Below, piece after piece: positions 21,861 through 32,712 of a DNA stretch of 64,000 nt (position 1 is its first letter; each line of letters opens with the position of its first letter). A program made the position numbers and the translations under genes. The notes beneath the pieces are model-generated. The model was not told the origin of the DNA and did no database searches. It saw only the letters and a list, made by a program, of their open reading frames with translations. Source of the stretch: Saturnia japonica (taxonomy: Eukaryota; Arthropoda; Insecta; Lepidoptera; Saturniidae). The DNA lies in NCBI GenBank assembly GCA_033032175.1, contig CM065321.1, positions 4,114,501-4,178,500 on the forward strand. The letters are read 5' to 3'.

Positions 21861-23087
21861 TAGGTTACATACGAATTTGGCATTTGGAATTCCAAATTCA
21901 CATATATTTCAAATTTAGACGTGTGTATTTCGAATTTAGTGATTCATTTGTTTTCGTACCATTTGATTTTTTCTTTGACGTCGTTCTTTTCACAAAATTG
22001 AAAACTTAAAATATCGCGATATTTACGAATACGAGTTCCAACGTAGCATCAGCGCTGCAGAAACAGCTCGAAGAATTAATGATGCGTATGGGGAAGCGAC
22101 TGTAAAAGAAAGCACAGTACGTTTTTGGTTCAATCGTTTTCGTTCTGAAAATTTTGACCTACGAAACAATTGTCGTGGACGGCCGGAGACCCTAGTTGAT
22201 AATGAAGAATTAAAGGTGATCGTGAAAGCAGATCCATAGCAAACCACGTCAGAGTTAGTGGCAGACGTCGGTGTTAGTGATAAAAATGTTAATTCACTTG
22301 AAATAAATTGAAAAAGTGAAAAAGCTCGAGAAATTAGTACCGCATGAATTGATTGAAGCACACCAACACGCATTGAGTGCTACTTTATGTTACTCCACAA
22401 TCACAATAACGAGGGAATTTTTAATCGCATTGTTACATGTGACGCAAAATGGAACCATTACAACAATTGGAAACGCTAATCACAGTGGTTGAACCCAAGA
22501 GAACCGGCCAAATCCTATCCCAAGCGAAAGTTCAGAACCTCAGAAAAAGTTACTGGTGAGTGCTTGGTTGTCCAGTGCTGGTGTCTGTGCTGGCAGTGGT
22601 GGACTTCCTAATATCTGGCCAACGATAACGATAGATCTGTATTGTCAGCAATTGCAAACCATGATGGAAAAGCTAGCCGTTAAACAACCGAGACTGGTCA
22701 ATCTCTCGAGCCCAGTGCTACTTTAGGGCAATGCTAGATCCCATAGTTCACTACAAACGGTCGCTGAATTAGAGGAACTGTGATTGGAATGTCTCCGCCA
22801 CGCACCATAATCCCCGGACCTCGCTCCAACAGATTACCACTTTTTTCGGAATTTGGACAATTTCTTGCAAGGAAAAAATTCAATTCCGATGAGACTGCCT
22901 AAACCGCCTTCAAAGATTTTATTGTTTCTCGCTCCCTCAATTTTTTCAGCAATGGAATCAATGAACTACCTATAAAATGGCGAAAAATAATAATAGTAAT
23001 ACTTTGATTGCTTATATGTATAATTTTATTTTAAAAAATTCATTTTACTTTTCAATAAAAAACTCTAATTTCATATGTAAGGACCTA
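21861..23087 (+). mobile_element. Mariner element, full length, transposase dead
   Basis: Terminal inverted repeats: left 'taggttacatacgaatttgg' at 21,861 and right 'aatttcatatgtaaggacct' near 23,067-23,086, with TA at the outer ends. The length of about 1.23 kb is normal for mariner. The + strand between them reads a decayed transposase: SISAAETARRINDAYGEATV, STVRFWFNRFRSENFDLRN, RGRPETLVDNEELKVIVKAD, then after several stops RSHSSLQTVAELEEL, SPDLAPTDYHFFRNLDNFLQ and a tail to about 22,990. At least four in-frame stops and several shifts are present. The motif with the third catalytic Asp (SPDLAPTDYHFF) is kept. The minus-strand ORF at 22,023-22,373 is a shadow. A shorter copy of the same family lies inverted at 41,100-42,012. 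Confidence 0.85.
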
Positions 23088-23154
23088 TTAGATAAATTAT
23101 AGAACAGGTTCAATTTTGCCATGTAAATCATATTGGAAAATGATTTTTAACCCC

Positions 23155-23480
23155 CGATTTAAACCGAGGGAGTTTAACATGTATTGTGTGTCTTCTGTAG
23201 CATCGTAGCTCTTAAACGTCTGAACCGATTTTGATTTACTTTTGTTGTTTCAAAGATGACTTGATTAAGAGTGTTCTCATCTACGGTTCAAAAAATCTTT
23301 TCAGCCGTTTCAAGATAGTCATCTCTTTTCTGGATAGGAGCATCTTCCACAATTCTAATCTACTTGAAATTTGGTATTCTGAAACTTCAATGGTATTAAA
23401 ACACTACTACCGGTTCGGAAGACACCTCAATCATCGAGAAGAGATGGCAAGAAACTCAATCAACTTTTTTATTGTGTAAA
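23155..23480 (+). repeat. Dispersed repeat, family C
   Basis: Contains 'gtctgaaccgattttgattt', 'cttttcagccgtttcaagat' and 'ctactaccggttcggaagac', shared with the copies at 17.3, 19.2 and 33.5 kb. The 82-codon ORF here is incidental. Confidence 0.6.
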
Positions 23481-23489
23481 TAATGTGTA

Positions 23490-24779
23490 AATGTGTGTAT
23501 AATACTTGATAGTTATATTATTTTCGTATAGAGAGGGAACTCAGACGCGACATGTAATTCTCATGGAACATCAAACTCATTCTCACTTGCAAGAAGTCCC
23601 GTAGTACTATTATTTATTATGTACTATTAAGTATAATGTTAAAAATATACAAAAACTAAATTACCATGATATATTTTCTGCTTTGTATTTCACAATCATT
23701 TCCGACATAGCTTATATTCATAGAACTAATGAATAAAATCACAATTTTTTTTTGTGATTTTCTAGATTTTTAATCAACATAATCATTCAATGGATTTATT
23801 GACAATATAATGCAGCAAGCCGCCACGCAAGTCTGTGCACAGTCTGCACTCTATCCAAAGTCAACCAAGTCAGCGAACAGTAGGACATTCCAATAACTAC
23901 AGCCACCCAGAGATACCAATACAGTCTAGTACTTGCTGTTCGTCACTTCTCGGAAACTCAATAAACGCAGATAACAACAGATGTTCGCTCAACGCACCAA
24001 TTGGGTAACGTTGACTTACACATTCGATTGATGTCATGCGCTGTTATTGGTGTTTCGTTTAACATGAAGAATAGCACAAAAAACTACAATTTTATTTATT
24101 AATTTAAAAATATAAATCAATATGATTAATTAATACCCCTGATAAAGCATATCATAATATTACTCGTGACGTTGTTCCGTAAATAAATCTTGTTTTGTTT
24201 GAGTTGACACGCAACAGACAATAAAAATAATAAGACTACATACGAAACATCAATAGTAAAAACGCAATGGACACAGTTCACAAAACTATTTTTGTAAAAA
24301 TACAGATTTTGGGACGCCTCGAGCGAACGAGTGAGATTTGTTTTTTCCTAAAAAACATTGACATACTGACTATGACACCAAATTGTAACACGACAAACAA
24401 AATTAATTCACATAAGTATCCTCTACTTTCTTCTCTCTTTTCCCCCATCTAAGTAGGATCAGCTCAAAACGTTTTCTTTCTTCATGTTCTGAATTAAGAT
24501 TCGTTTTAATGTTTTATGACTGGCCTCCCCCTGACGTTAACCCTCCTTTTGATTTCCTTTTTTATGTCAAATTGACAATAGTCTAGTCTTCCACTAGCAC
24601 CTTAAAATTATAGGAATATTACATTTAGACTTTACGGTTACAGGTATCATTAAAAAGAATTGAAGTATACGGATTATATATAGGCCAGATTTTAGGTTTT
24701 AGTTTTCTTGCAAAGGTTTTGCAAGCTACCACTCTTAAGTTAAAAATCTGTCGCCAGACGAGAGAACCAATATCTCTAA
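23490..24779. other. Unassigned DNA
   Basis: No gene or repeat family was recognised. The 61-codon ORF at 24,267-24,452 has no visible domain. Confidence 0.4.
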
Positions 24780-25057
24780 GCTTAACGTCTTCGACCATTC
24801 ATCACTTAACATCAGGTTGGATTTTGGTGAAACAGTAGACCTGTAAAATATACTCTGTGGAACCAGCTTTCACCTGAGATCTTTCCGAGCCGTTATGACC
24901 TTGAGACCTTCAAGAAGATAGCTTATTCTTCCTAAAGGGCCGGCAACGCATCTGTGAGCCCTCTGGTGTTGCGGATGTTTGTGGGCGGCGGTGATCACTT
25001 TCCATCAGGTGCGCCATCTGACGGTTTGCCCCCTTTTTACCTTTAAAAAAAAAAGGG
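24780..25057 (+). mobile_element. CR1-like LINE 3' end
   Basis: The + strand around 24,857-24,918 reads LWNQLSPEIFPSRYDLETFK, the classic 'LWN-LP--VFP--YDL--FK' C-terminus of CR1-like reverse transcriptases. The standard lepidopteran 3' UTR follows: 'gggccggcaacgcatctgtg', 'ggtgttgcggatg', 'catcaggtgcgccatctgac', ending with an A-rich tail at 25,046-25,056. The small minus-strand ORF here is a shadow. Confidence 0.75.
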
Positions 25058-25489
25058 TGTCTTCCATTTCGCAATATTTGTAGAATTGTTTTGTCCATGT
25101 AGTCCCTTGGGATCCTCAGTTGTTTGTGTCTGTGCTTATCCCTCTTATTCTACCTACTCTATTAAAGAGAATCGCAAACTTATCTCATAATAAGTCTCCT
25201 ATCCCATTGAAAACAGAAGTATAAATTTGTAATTTTTTACGTTACAGTGAAAATCTGTGGACTCTGTTTCACGTCTATCCAACTGTCGAGCGCTATCAGG
25301 AAGCTGGGCTACCTTCTCCATATTCCTTTTTTACCTATGCAGATAAATAATGGCCCGTGCAAGCAAATAACAATACAATAAATCTAAATTCATAGTTGTT
25401 CCTCTCTCGTTATAAATCTATACTTCTATACTATTACTATACAAGACAGTAAGTAACAACAAGTTAAATTGTTAACTAAAAGGAAACAA
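25058..25489. other. Unassigned DNA
   Basis: No feature was recognised. Confidence 0.35.
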
Positions 25490-25650
25490 AAACCCAGACT
25501 TCGGACTTTAATATTTTATAGCCTATGTCACTCCCACAATTAGAACGAATCTAAGGACACCTCGTATGCTAAAACCTATCAAGCTGTTTAGACTACAGAG
25601 CGTGCTAAAGAAATAGACATACATAAATACGTTCGAAAAAGAACAGTACA
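25490..25650 (+). mobile_element. MITE, family B, internally deleted
   Basis: Starts 'aaaaacccagact' and shares 'ttatagcctatgtcactccc', 'cctcgtatgctaaaacctat' and 'agactacagagcgtgctaaa' with the copy at 30.7 kb. The 3' terminal repeat has decayed. Confidence 0.5.
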
Positions 25651-26179
25651 GTCAATTTGCCCTGCTACTATAAAAACAATCAAGACAAACGGATTTTTTC
25701 CCATCCACAGCCGACCCAGCCCTTGCATGGAACGTCACAGAAGGACTGACGTTATGTGGAGTACAGCACGAGAAGATTCCCTGATTTAACACCCCAAGAG
25801 GAAACCGTAATCGAATCTCATCCTATCAAGACGGTACCAATGCCTTACTTCAATGTTTAACATTTATCACATGAAAAAAATATTTGAACATAATTATTGT
25901 AATTTTTGACGAAATATAATCAATACATTATTTATATTTATCTCCAACAAATTATATTCTCATTAATATAAATATAACATTAGGCGATTAACTTATCACT
26001 TGTTATTTCCTTATCAGCTCTAACTAATTGACTTCAACTTAAAATAAAGTACTTTGTCTATTAAGTAATTACTATTTAAATGGAAATATTAGTATAATTA
26101 TAAAACAATCGTTATGAATCATTAGTGTCTACTATCTTTATGAGGGTTTACTTAACAGTTGAGCTGTTGAATCTAAGTC
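25651..26179. other. Unassigned AT-rich DNA
   Basis: No feature was recognised. Confidence 0.35.
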
Positions 26180-26358
26180 CCTCACCTCCCTTCCATAACA
26201 GAGCCACAGGTCCTGGACTTTTTACAGTAACCTCCATCTCGGCACGGATTAAACAATTACGACATCTATGTCGTAATTTAAAACCGTGGAACCATCTTCC
26301 AGTCAGCGTGTTCCCCCTCTACGACATCGGAACCTTCAGGTGTAACGTAAAGACATGA
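26180..26358 (+). mobile_element. LINE ORF C-terminal fragment (CR1-like)
   Basis: The ORF at 26,125-26,358 contains NLKPWNHLPVSVFPLYDIGT followed by FRCNVK, the 'WN-LP-SVFP-YD---F' reverse-transcriptase terminus, preceded by 'cacaggtcctgg'. Related decayed copies are at 36,430-36,640 and 40,785-41,060. It is a fragment only; the ATG at 26,125 is not a real start. Confidence 0.6.
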
Positions 26359-26628
26359 AGTAGATAATATTAATGTAGGCTAACAATACAATAGATACAT
26401 AACAATAGATTGCAGATTTCACGCCCTGAAATAGACGATGAAGGTTTTTACGAAGAACGCATCAAACCAAATTTGATGAATTTTGTTATAGAGATAAATT
26501 GGACCTTGAAGAAAGACATTGGCTTACCTTATGTCGTGAAAATAAAACTTTAAGAGGTGAAATAGGGGATAAAAGATTGTATGAAGAACCCACTATTTCT
26601 AAATTTAGGGTTATGAAAATTCATATTT

Positions 26629-27295
26629 ATGTTTTTAAGAAGAAATAACAGTGTTTCGTGTTTTAAAAAATTAAGGGTGATTTACACTACACATAGACTG
26701 CACTCCTTGATACTAAGCAAAATGTTCCTGAGACATAAGCTTACATTATACAAAACATATGTCCATCCTATCATGACATATAAGCAGCGCTACGTTCGCA
26801 CATATGTCAAAGATCAACATTCACAAATTCCAAATCCTCCAAACCCGATTCTTACGTAAAATTAACAAAGCCCCTTGGTACGTTGGTCGAATCGTATATT
26901 AAATATCTTACGCGATCGTACTTCAACACTGCTTCGAATCACGTGAATTTGTTGGTGAAAACTGCCGCTACTTAAACCCCAAAACCGAACATCCTACGCG
27001 AACAACTCCGGTCTCGAATATATTCACCGAGCCCGTTTATAAGATCGAGGAAATAATCAAATACTACTCCACCGTCTCTCCAAACAAAGCGTGCTCGCGC
27101 CCACACCCGCGAAACCACCTTCCCTCCGCTAGGGACGAGCGGCTAATTTCGCTCCTGCAAACCCGTCATGTCCTCCCCTCTTACGGCAACTCAAGCTTAG
27201 GTCCGTTCCCTCGGTGTAGAACCCTTGAGTCATGCAGCCGCTCGCGCGATACAGGTGACACTGCACTTGCAATCACCTAGCTACCCACACACATC
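26629..27295 (+). mobile_element. Jockey-like LINE reverse transcriptase C-terminal part, degenerate
   Basis: From about 26,690 the + strand reads RLHSLILSKMFLRHKLTLYK and TYVHPIMTYK, the 'LYK-YVRPIMTY' landmark just C-terminal to the catalytic core of Jockey-type reverse transcriptases. After a frameshift near 26,790, other frames give INIHKFQILQTRFLRKINKA and PWYVGR, then the typical 'PRNHLPSARDERL' end. Stops and shifts make it inactive. Family A1 repeat follows directly at 27,336. Confidence 0.65.
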
Positions 27296-27335
27296 ATTAC
27301 ACACAATATGTACATACATACGTGCACACCACATA

Positions 27336-27560
27336 AGTACATAGATTCTGTAAGGGACCTTTTTTTCTTTTTTTACGATAGTTACTTTCGATCATGTTTC
27401 CAGAATACTAAATACATATACACATGTTAATTCCTTTCTCCCAGGAGGCAGGGACTTGTTATATGTATGCGTTAGTTTAGCTCGAATTTTCTACAGATAG
27501 GGAATTAGTCAGTTCGCGACCTTTTCACAATCGCGGTAAATCGACGTCCTGCCGCTTTGG
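27336..27560 (+). repeat. Dispersed repeat, family A1
   Basis: Same landmarks as 15,123-15,345: 'agattctgtaagggaccttt', 'ctcccaggaggcagggactt', 'agtcagttcgcgac'. Its position right after a Jockey-like ORF tail supports a LINE 3' UTR origin. Confidence 0.6.
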
Positions 27561-27564
27561 CACA

Positions 27565-27690
27565 CTTGTGCGCATGTTGCTCACGCTTTCGCGGCTGAAT
27601 GCCTTAAGCGCTTGCCCCCAAGCCTGGTGAAGCCGTCAAAGCCATCAGTGGCTCTATTTCTTTGGGCCCCTTAGGCTAACAGTATAGTCA
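27565..27690 (-). repeat. Dispersed repeat, family E (inverted)
   Basis: The reverse complement gives 'gttagcctaaggggccc' and 'gctttgacggcttcacc', matching the family E core at 4.8, 55.8 and 61.1 kb. Confidence 0.45.
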
Positions 27691-27699
27691 GTGAGAAAG

Positions 27700-27862
27700 A
27701 AAAAACCATCCATAATTTTCTTTTGGTTTATCGTGTTCAGAGATTAGTCTGTGTATATACAGTAATATAGCGGGGTGGTAGAGAACGCGACCACCATACG
27801 TATAGTGTTAAACACATGTATGATTTTCTTTTGGTTTGTCGTGTTCCGAGATCAGTCCGTGT
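27700..27862 (+). repeat. Dispersed repeat, family G, two half-units
   Basis: The phrase 'attttcttttggttt(a/g)tcgtgtt' followed by 'cagtctgtgtatat' occurs twice about 105 bp apart, separated by 'atatagcggggtggtag'. The inverse of this double structure is at 30,060-30,220, inside a Helitron. Confidence 0.5.
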
Positions 27863-27865
27863 ATA

Positions 27866-28505
27866 TCTATACTATTAATAATTTAGTAAAGCGTACGAGT
27901 TTTTTTTGTTCGATGGTTTAAACATGGTAATCTCCAGAGATTGCCAGACAACTGGTAGCAGTCGGGTTCAAAAAATTATATAGCCAGATTCACGAGGAAT
28001 AGTATAGGCTATCTGGAACTAAGCTAAACCTCTCAGCTAGCCTTAAATATTGATTTATTTTTAAGTAAGTCGAAGTGAAAGAGTTCCCGAACTGCTTCAT
28101 CCGCATGCGTTGGCGTAATGGTTAGTGATACGTAAATATAATATTCTACAAAGTTATTGTTCTATATATAAAAAAAGTTTCTGATAATATATGCCTATTT
28201 CTTAATAGCATAAGCCACAATAAGGTATTTTGCGAGTTTTTATATTGAAAATTAAAAATTGATTTTGAGCATTATTTTTAGACTTATCATCATATTAATC
28301 CTTACGAACAAAAGTTATTTCATCATAAAGACAATTAAATTTTTTCTTTTTATAGTATGTAATTTGGGTACATAGTTTAGGAGAAAATGAAAAATTAAAA
28401 TAATTTGTACTTGCGGGAAGTGGTAACAATTATGATAGACTACACGGGTCCGTCGCATTGGCGGCGCGGTATTTGTTGGATAAAAACACGGGTGAAACCG
28501 AGGTT
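27866..28505 (+). mobile_element. Helitron family E1 copy, 3' end lost
   Basis: Starts A|TCTATACTATTAATAATTTA, then follows the intact E1 element at 31,881-32,507 through 'agcctatactattcc'-like, 'cataagccacaataaggtat' and 'cgaacaaaagttatttcatc' to 'aaacacgggtgaaaccgagg'. There the canonical CTAG end is missing. The ORFs at 28,405-28,686 lie across and beyond this end and have no recognised domain. Confidence 0.6.
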
Positions 28506-28778
28506 AAAATTTTTACTGAAATATTGTGAAAAGATATCAAATTTATCCAAATTATTGTATCTTTACATAATTTTCCATAAAATAAGTAAATGGAAACAAA
28601 TGTATTTTTATTTTCCAAGAGTATTCATAGATAGCGCTGTACGCCTTGGTTTAAATTTTCACGAAATCGGGTTGATTTTTATATAATTATGTTATGTTTA
28701 AATGTTAAATTGCGCAATAACATTTTGTAAAGGATTGTATAACTGAACATATTTGTATGCCTTTAAGTATATACTTAT

Positions 28779-29008
28779 CACGCCTCTATTCCCTGAAGAG
28801 TTAAGCAGCGGTGTACTAATTTACACCCACAGTTCCACCGGGTATGTTTTTAGGTTTCATTTAATAGGGAGCGAGCTCATTGCCATTAATCGGGCACAAA
28901 GCCAAACTCTGAGCTGCTACTGAGAATTTCATAGAAAAATCTAATAACACTTTACTCGACCTGGGAATCGAATATACGACCTCGAGCATAGCAGTAAGTC
29001 TTTATGGT
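28779..29008 (-). mobile_element. tRNA-derived SINE (inverted copy)
   Basis: The reverse complement follows the SINE at 14,700-14,957: 'gagctgctactgagaatttc', 'ttgccattaatcgggcacaa' and 'cgacctgggaatcgaat' on the + strand are its antisense. The A box is poorly conserved and the body has small indels. Confidence 0.75.
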
Positions 29009-29009
29009 T

Positions 29010-30020
29010 TATAGATAAAAGCGGTATGATTGTTAAATTGTGATATCGGTTAACATTTAAAATAATTTTAGTAGTTGAGTTATACTTTGATAATTCAAAG
29101 TATATACCGATCAATTACCGCAGGGTGAGATAGATGTGAGGTGAGGCATTTATTTTGTTGCTGTTTTTCGTTCACGAAATATACTACGTGGACGAAGTCG
29201 CGGGCACAGCTAGTAAGTAATATTAATAATAAACATTAAAATTAATAAAGTTAATAATAACTGTATCAGAATGGTTTTAACAATTAAAAAATATAAACAG
29301 AAATGGTTACAATGGTTATGGAAATAGTTACAAGACACGAAAAAAAAAAAGAAAATTCAAAAAAAATATTTTGAGGAGCTCCCTGGTGTATCTTCGAAGG
29401 TGAAAATTCAATGACAATGAAATTTAGGATACCCATTTAAGTCGGTTAAAGAGGCCAAAAAAATTTATTTTATACGTTTTCTAAACAGTATGATATGGTG
29501 TAACGTGTATGGTGTATGCATGCCCACGGTCATGTGAAAAATACAGTAATTATAAAAATATATATATTCCAGTAAAATTCACAATCATTTATCTATATTC
29601 GATATATGTTTCGTTAAGTTCTTTCATTTTTATCTTGATAATTAATTAGAAAATTTAATAATTGATCAAATATTTACAGAAGTAAGGACAAATAATTGAA
29701 TAAGTCATCAGAATAAAGGAGAACCCATATTTGTACTATTTTAACAAAATAATCGTGGATAAATTTACTAATTTCAATATGAAGCATGTGGAAAATTATG
29801 GCTGGGTATTCCATGTTACACATTATTGAAATTTTTATATTTACTAATGGATAATGATAAAGAAATCATAAAGTACGACAAATATAATAAACGCGTTTTT
29901 TTCTTTCTTTTCATATTAACATTATATAATACATTTAATGTGTATCATATTATATTAAAAATTTCAATATAATCGTATGAGAATATTTTCTTTTACCTTT
30001 CCTAAAAGTAATATTGACAA
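29010..30020. other. Unassigned, with a Helitron 3' end at 29,213 and a family F fragment
   Basis: 'gaagtcgcgggcacagctag' ends at 29,213 and is followed by T, an exact + oriented Helitron 3' end whose 5' end was not found. 29,372-29,455 is an inverted family F fragment. The rest is AT-rich with nothing recognised. Confidence 0.45.
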
Positions 30021-30399
30021 CTAACTGGTACCCGCGACTTCGTCTGCGTATTATTGTATGTACACAGACTGATCTCGGAATACGACAAACCAAAAGAAAA
30101 TCATAGATGGGGTTGTTACTATGCTTATGGTGGACGCGGTGCCTACAACCCCGCTATATTACTGCATATGCACCAGCTGGTTTCCGAACACGACAAAGCA
30201 AGAAAATCATAGATGGGCATTATATTTTTAGGATAAATATGGTTAAGTTATGATTTACCAAGATAAAAGTACCCTATGTGTTATTCTAGGTCATAGACCA
30301 TCTGCATGACAAATTTCATCTAAATCCGTTCAGCCGTTTTTACACGATTGAGTAACAAACATCCAAACATACAATTTCACCTTTATTATATTAGTAGGA
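30021..30399 (-). mobile_element. Non-autonomous Helitron, 379 bp (Lep1-like)
   Basis: On the minus strand it starts A|TCCTACTAATATAATAAAG, contains 'gtttgttactcaatcgtgta' and 'cggctgaacggatttagatg', and ends near 'acgaagtcgcgggtaccag' with TTAG in place of CTAG at 30,021-30,024. A family G double repeat lies inside. The 5' start and the body match the widespread short Helitrons of Lepidoptera. Confidence 0.7.
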
Positions 30400-30644
30400 T
30401 TCTTGTAGCCTATGAATTCATACCGTTTATAAAACGTAATAAAAATCGGCCAAGTCGTTTTTATGTTATATCCACATAAAATAAATCCATACAAAAAAAA
30501 TCATTTCATAATTGTGACCAGTACTTTTTATAATAGATAAGTATTTATGACTAAGTTGGAAAAAATTACATATACAGACAGAACTACAGATATATTAATA
30601 TAGAAATGCAGATAACAAGCTGAATTATTTTAAAGGAAACGAAA

Positions 30645-30873
30645 AACCCGACTGCAACAAAAAAACGACAAAAACTATATTTCTGCTTTTTATTTGACTC
30701 CCAGACGTCATGCTTAAACATTATATAGCCTATGTTGCTCCTTTAATCAAGACGAATCTAATAACACCTCTTATGCTAAAATCTATCGTGCCGTTTAAGC
30801 TACAGAGCGTGCCAAATATATACTATATATATATACACTCGAAAAACATAACTCTCTTTTTCGCAGTCGGGTA
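30645..30873. mobile_element. MITE, family B, best-preserved copy
   Basis: The left end ACCCGACTGC at 30,646-30,655 and the right end GCAGTCGGGT at 30,863-30,872 are perfect inverted repeats. The interior has 'aacattatatagcctatgtt', 'taatcaagacgaatctaata' and 'gctacagagcgtgcc'. Other copies are at 16,714-16,942, 25,490-25,650 and 43,661-43,866 (inverted). Non-coding. Confidence 0.7.
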
Positions 30874-31315
30874 AAAAGTTAATATGTACGTAGTATCTTA
30901 TGTAAGAAAAAAGATGTGGTGTCGTGCGCTAATGTAGAATCGACACAATTTGCAAAAAAAAATCGTGCTCAATTTTATGTAGGTTTTCTTGATTTTTCTC
31001 TTAAATTTTGCTGATTAGTTTTTATTTAAGTACAGGAAAGCTAGTAAAGGGCAAAATTTAACTTCATAAAATTTTCTTTATAATTAAGTAACTTTTGTTT
31101 ATAAGGATGAATATGCTCATATTATATCAATCTTTAATCTTCAACAAAAAAAATTGCAAAATGCCTTATCTGTGGCTTATATGTAAGAGATAGGCATACG
31201 GTATCGCGGACTTTTTTTAAATATACAAAGTACTATTATTTTGTAGAATATTGTAATTACGTATCACAGACTATTACCCCAGCGCAATCGAATAAAGCAG
31301 TTCGGGAACGCTAGA

Positions 31316-31545
31316 AGTTTGTGACGACCCGCACGAGGGTGCCAGAGTAGCCGAACCTCGGCTCTGGCGGTCGTCGCGAATGCGAAAAGGTCGCGATCTA
31401 TCTAATTTCCTAATCCTAAGAAAATTCGAGCTTACTAACATATACTCATATGCACGTTCCCCTCCTACTGGGAGGAAGGAGGGAACCATGCGTATGTTGT
31501 GTATTTACTGATCGGAATGGTTTTTCTACACTAACTAGCGCATTA
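31316..31545 (-). repeat. Dispersed repeat, family A1 (inverted, nested)
   Basis: 'tgcgaaaaggtcgcgatcta', 'gaaaattcgagcttactaac' and 'tactgggaggaaggagggaa' are the antisense of the family A1 landmarks. The ORF at 31,274-31,489 is incidental. Confidence 0.55.
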
Positions 31546-31555
31546 GTCTAACTAA

Positions 31556-31755
31556 CGCCAGATCGAGCAAAGTTTTATTGGATTTTATATGAAATTTTCA
31601 GTAGCAGCTCGGAGTTTGGCTTTATGTCCTATTAATGGCAATAGGCTCGCCCCCTATTTCATGGGACCTAAAAACATACTCGGCCAACTGTGTGTCTGCA
31701 TTAGTATACTTCTGCCTAACCCTTTGGAGAATACAGGCGTGATGGTATGTTATGT
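31556..31755 (+). mobile_element. tRNA-derived SINE, head missing
   Basis: Begins at the end of the tRNA-related part ('ccagatcgagcaaagtttta') and continues through 'cagtagcagctcggagtttg' and 'attaatggcaataggctcgc' to 'gaatacaggcgtgatggtat'. No A or B box, so it is not transcribable as a SINE. Confidence 0.75.
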
Positions 31756-31880
31756 GAACGTTTTGACTTTATACTTACTTAACGAAAATCAATATTTAAG
31801 GCTAGCTGACAGGTTTAGACTAATGTTAGCCTATAACACTATTCCTCGTAAAACAAAACCTCTTCTGCTTTATTAAATTA

Positions 31881-32507
31881 CTAGATATGCCCCACGGTTT
31901 CACCCGTGTTAGGTTTATCCGATACACACCACACACCAACGCACCCATGTAGTCTATCATAATTGATCTTCCCGCAAAACAAATTATTTTAATTTTTGAT
32001 TATCTCCTAAACCGTATCCAAATAGCATACTCTAAAGAGCATAATTTAACTTTATAAAATTGTCTTTATGATGAAGTATCTTTTGTTTGTAAGGATTAAT
32101 ATGTCATGTGTAAAAATAATTATATCACTTTTTAATTTTCAACGAACCTTTACCATAAAATACCTTATTGTGGTTTATTTATAAGAGATAGGCATATGCT
32201 ATCACTGATTTTTTTTTATATACTAAGGATCAATATTACTATAGAACATTTTATTTCCGTGTCATTAATGATTACGCCAGCGCAAGCGGTTAAAGCAGTT
32301 CAGAATGGCCTCGAAATCCGACTTATGTAACAAAAATCAATATTTAAGACAATCTGAGAGTTCTAGTCTAACCTTGAATAGCCTATACTATTTCTCGAGA
32401 ATCTGTCTATCATATACAAAAATATTTTTTGAATCCGACTGGTAGTTCCAGAGTTTAGCGTGTTTAAACAAACAAACAAAAAACCCGCTTTATTATATTT
32501 GTATAGA
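31881..32507 (-). mobile_element. Non-autonomous Helitron, family E1, complete
   Basis: On the minus strand it starts A|TCTATACAAATATAATAAAG (TC at 32,507-32,506) and ends 'gggtgaaaccgtggggcatatctag|t' (CTAG at 31,881-31,884). Both flanking bases fit insertion between A and T. It is 627 bp and non-coding. Its 5' end is about 125 bp upstream of the TATA box of the MBF2-family gene, so it forms part of the distal promoter region. Confidence 0.75.
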
Positions 32508-32509
32508 TT

Positions 32510-32580
32510 AGTAATTAGTTATTAGTATAAATTAATAATTAGTTATTAGTAATTACTAATTAGTATAGATTACTGATAAT
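32510..32580. repeat. AT-rich low-complexity tract (TTAGTAATTA units)
   Basis: Alternating 'tagttattagtaattactaa' strings form a short imperfect palindromic tract between the Helitron and the gene promoter. Confidence 0.5.
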
Positions 32581-32630
32581 ACTGATCACAAAACGCTCGT
32601 GGCGCGGCTACGCGGTCACATTAACGCTAA

Positions 32631-32668
32631 TATAAAAGTAAATTCATATTGTGTTAGCTCGTCACTTG
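32631..32668 (+). promoter_or_regulatory. Core promoter of the MBF2-family gene: TATA box and probable initiator
   Basis: TATAAAAG at 32,631-32,638 is followed about 31 bp later by 'gctcgtcacttg', where TCACT at 32,662-32,666 is close to the arthropod initiator TCAGT. Transcription would start near 32,663, giving a 5' UTR of about 50 nt before ATG at 32,713. The spacing is right for a TATA-driven insect promoter; the initiator is inferred. Confidence 0.6.
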
Positions 32669-32712
32669 TTCCTTTGTTTTGATAAAAAGCAGTCGGTAGT
32701 ATTCGATCGATA

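Larger units (their letters stand above)
30910..31880 (-). mobile_element. Helitron family E1 copy, interrupted by a nested A1 repeat and SINE
   Basis: 30,990-31,312 and 31,765-31,880 align in order with the intact E1 element next door. Shared landmarks include 'ttgtttataaggatgaatat', 'cagcgcaatcgaataaagca', then 'cgaaaatcaatatttaaggc' and a 5' end near 'ctgctttattaaatta'. Between them sit an inverted family A1 repeat (31,316-31,545) and a SINE (31,556-31,755). The 3' end is eroded. It lies head-to-tail with the next E1 copy. Confidence 0.55.

Noticed and set aside
22023..22373. 116-codon minus-strand ORF
   Set aside because: Shadow of the + strand mariner transposase.
28405..28686. 93-codon ORF as a gene
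   Set aside because: Begins inside a Helitron remnant and continues in AT-rich DNA; no domain.
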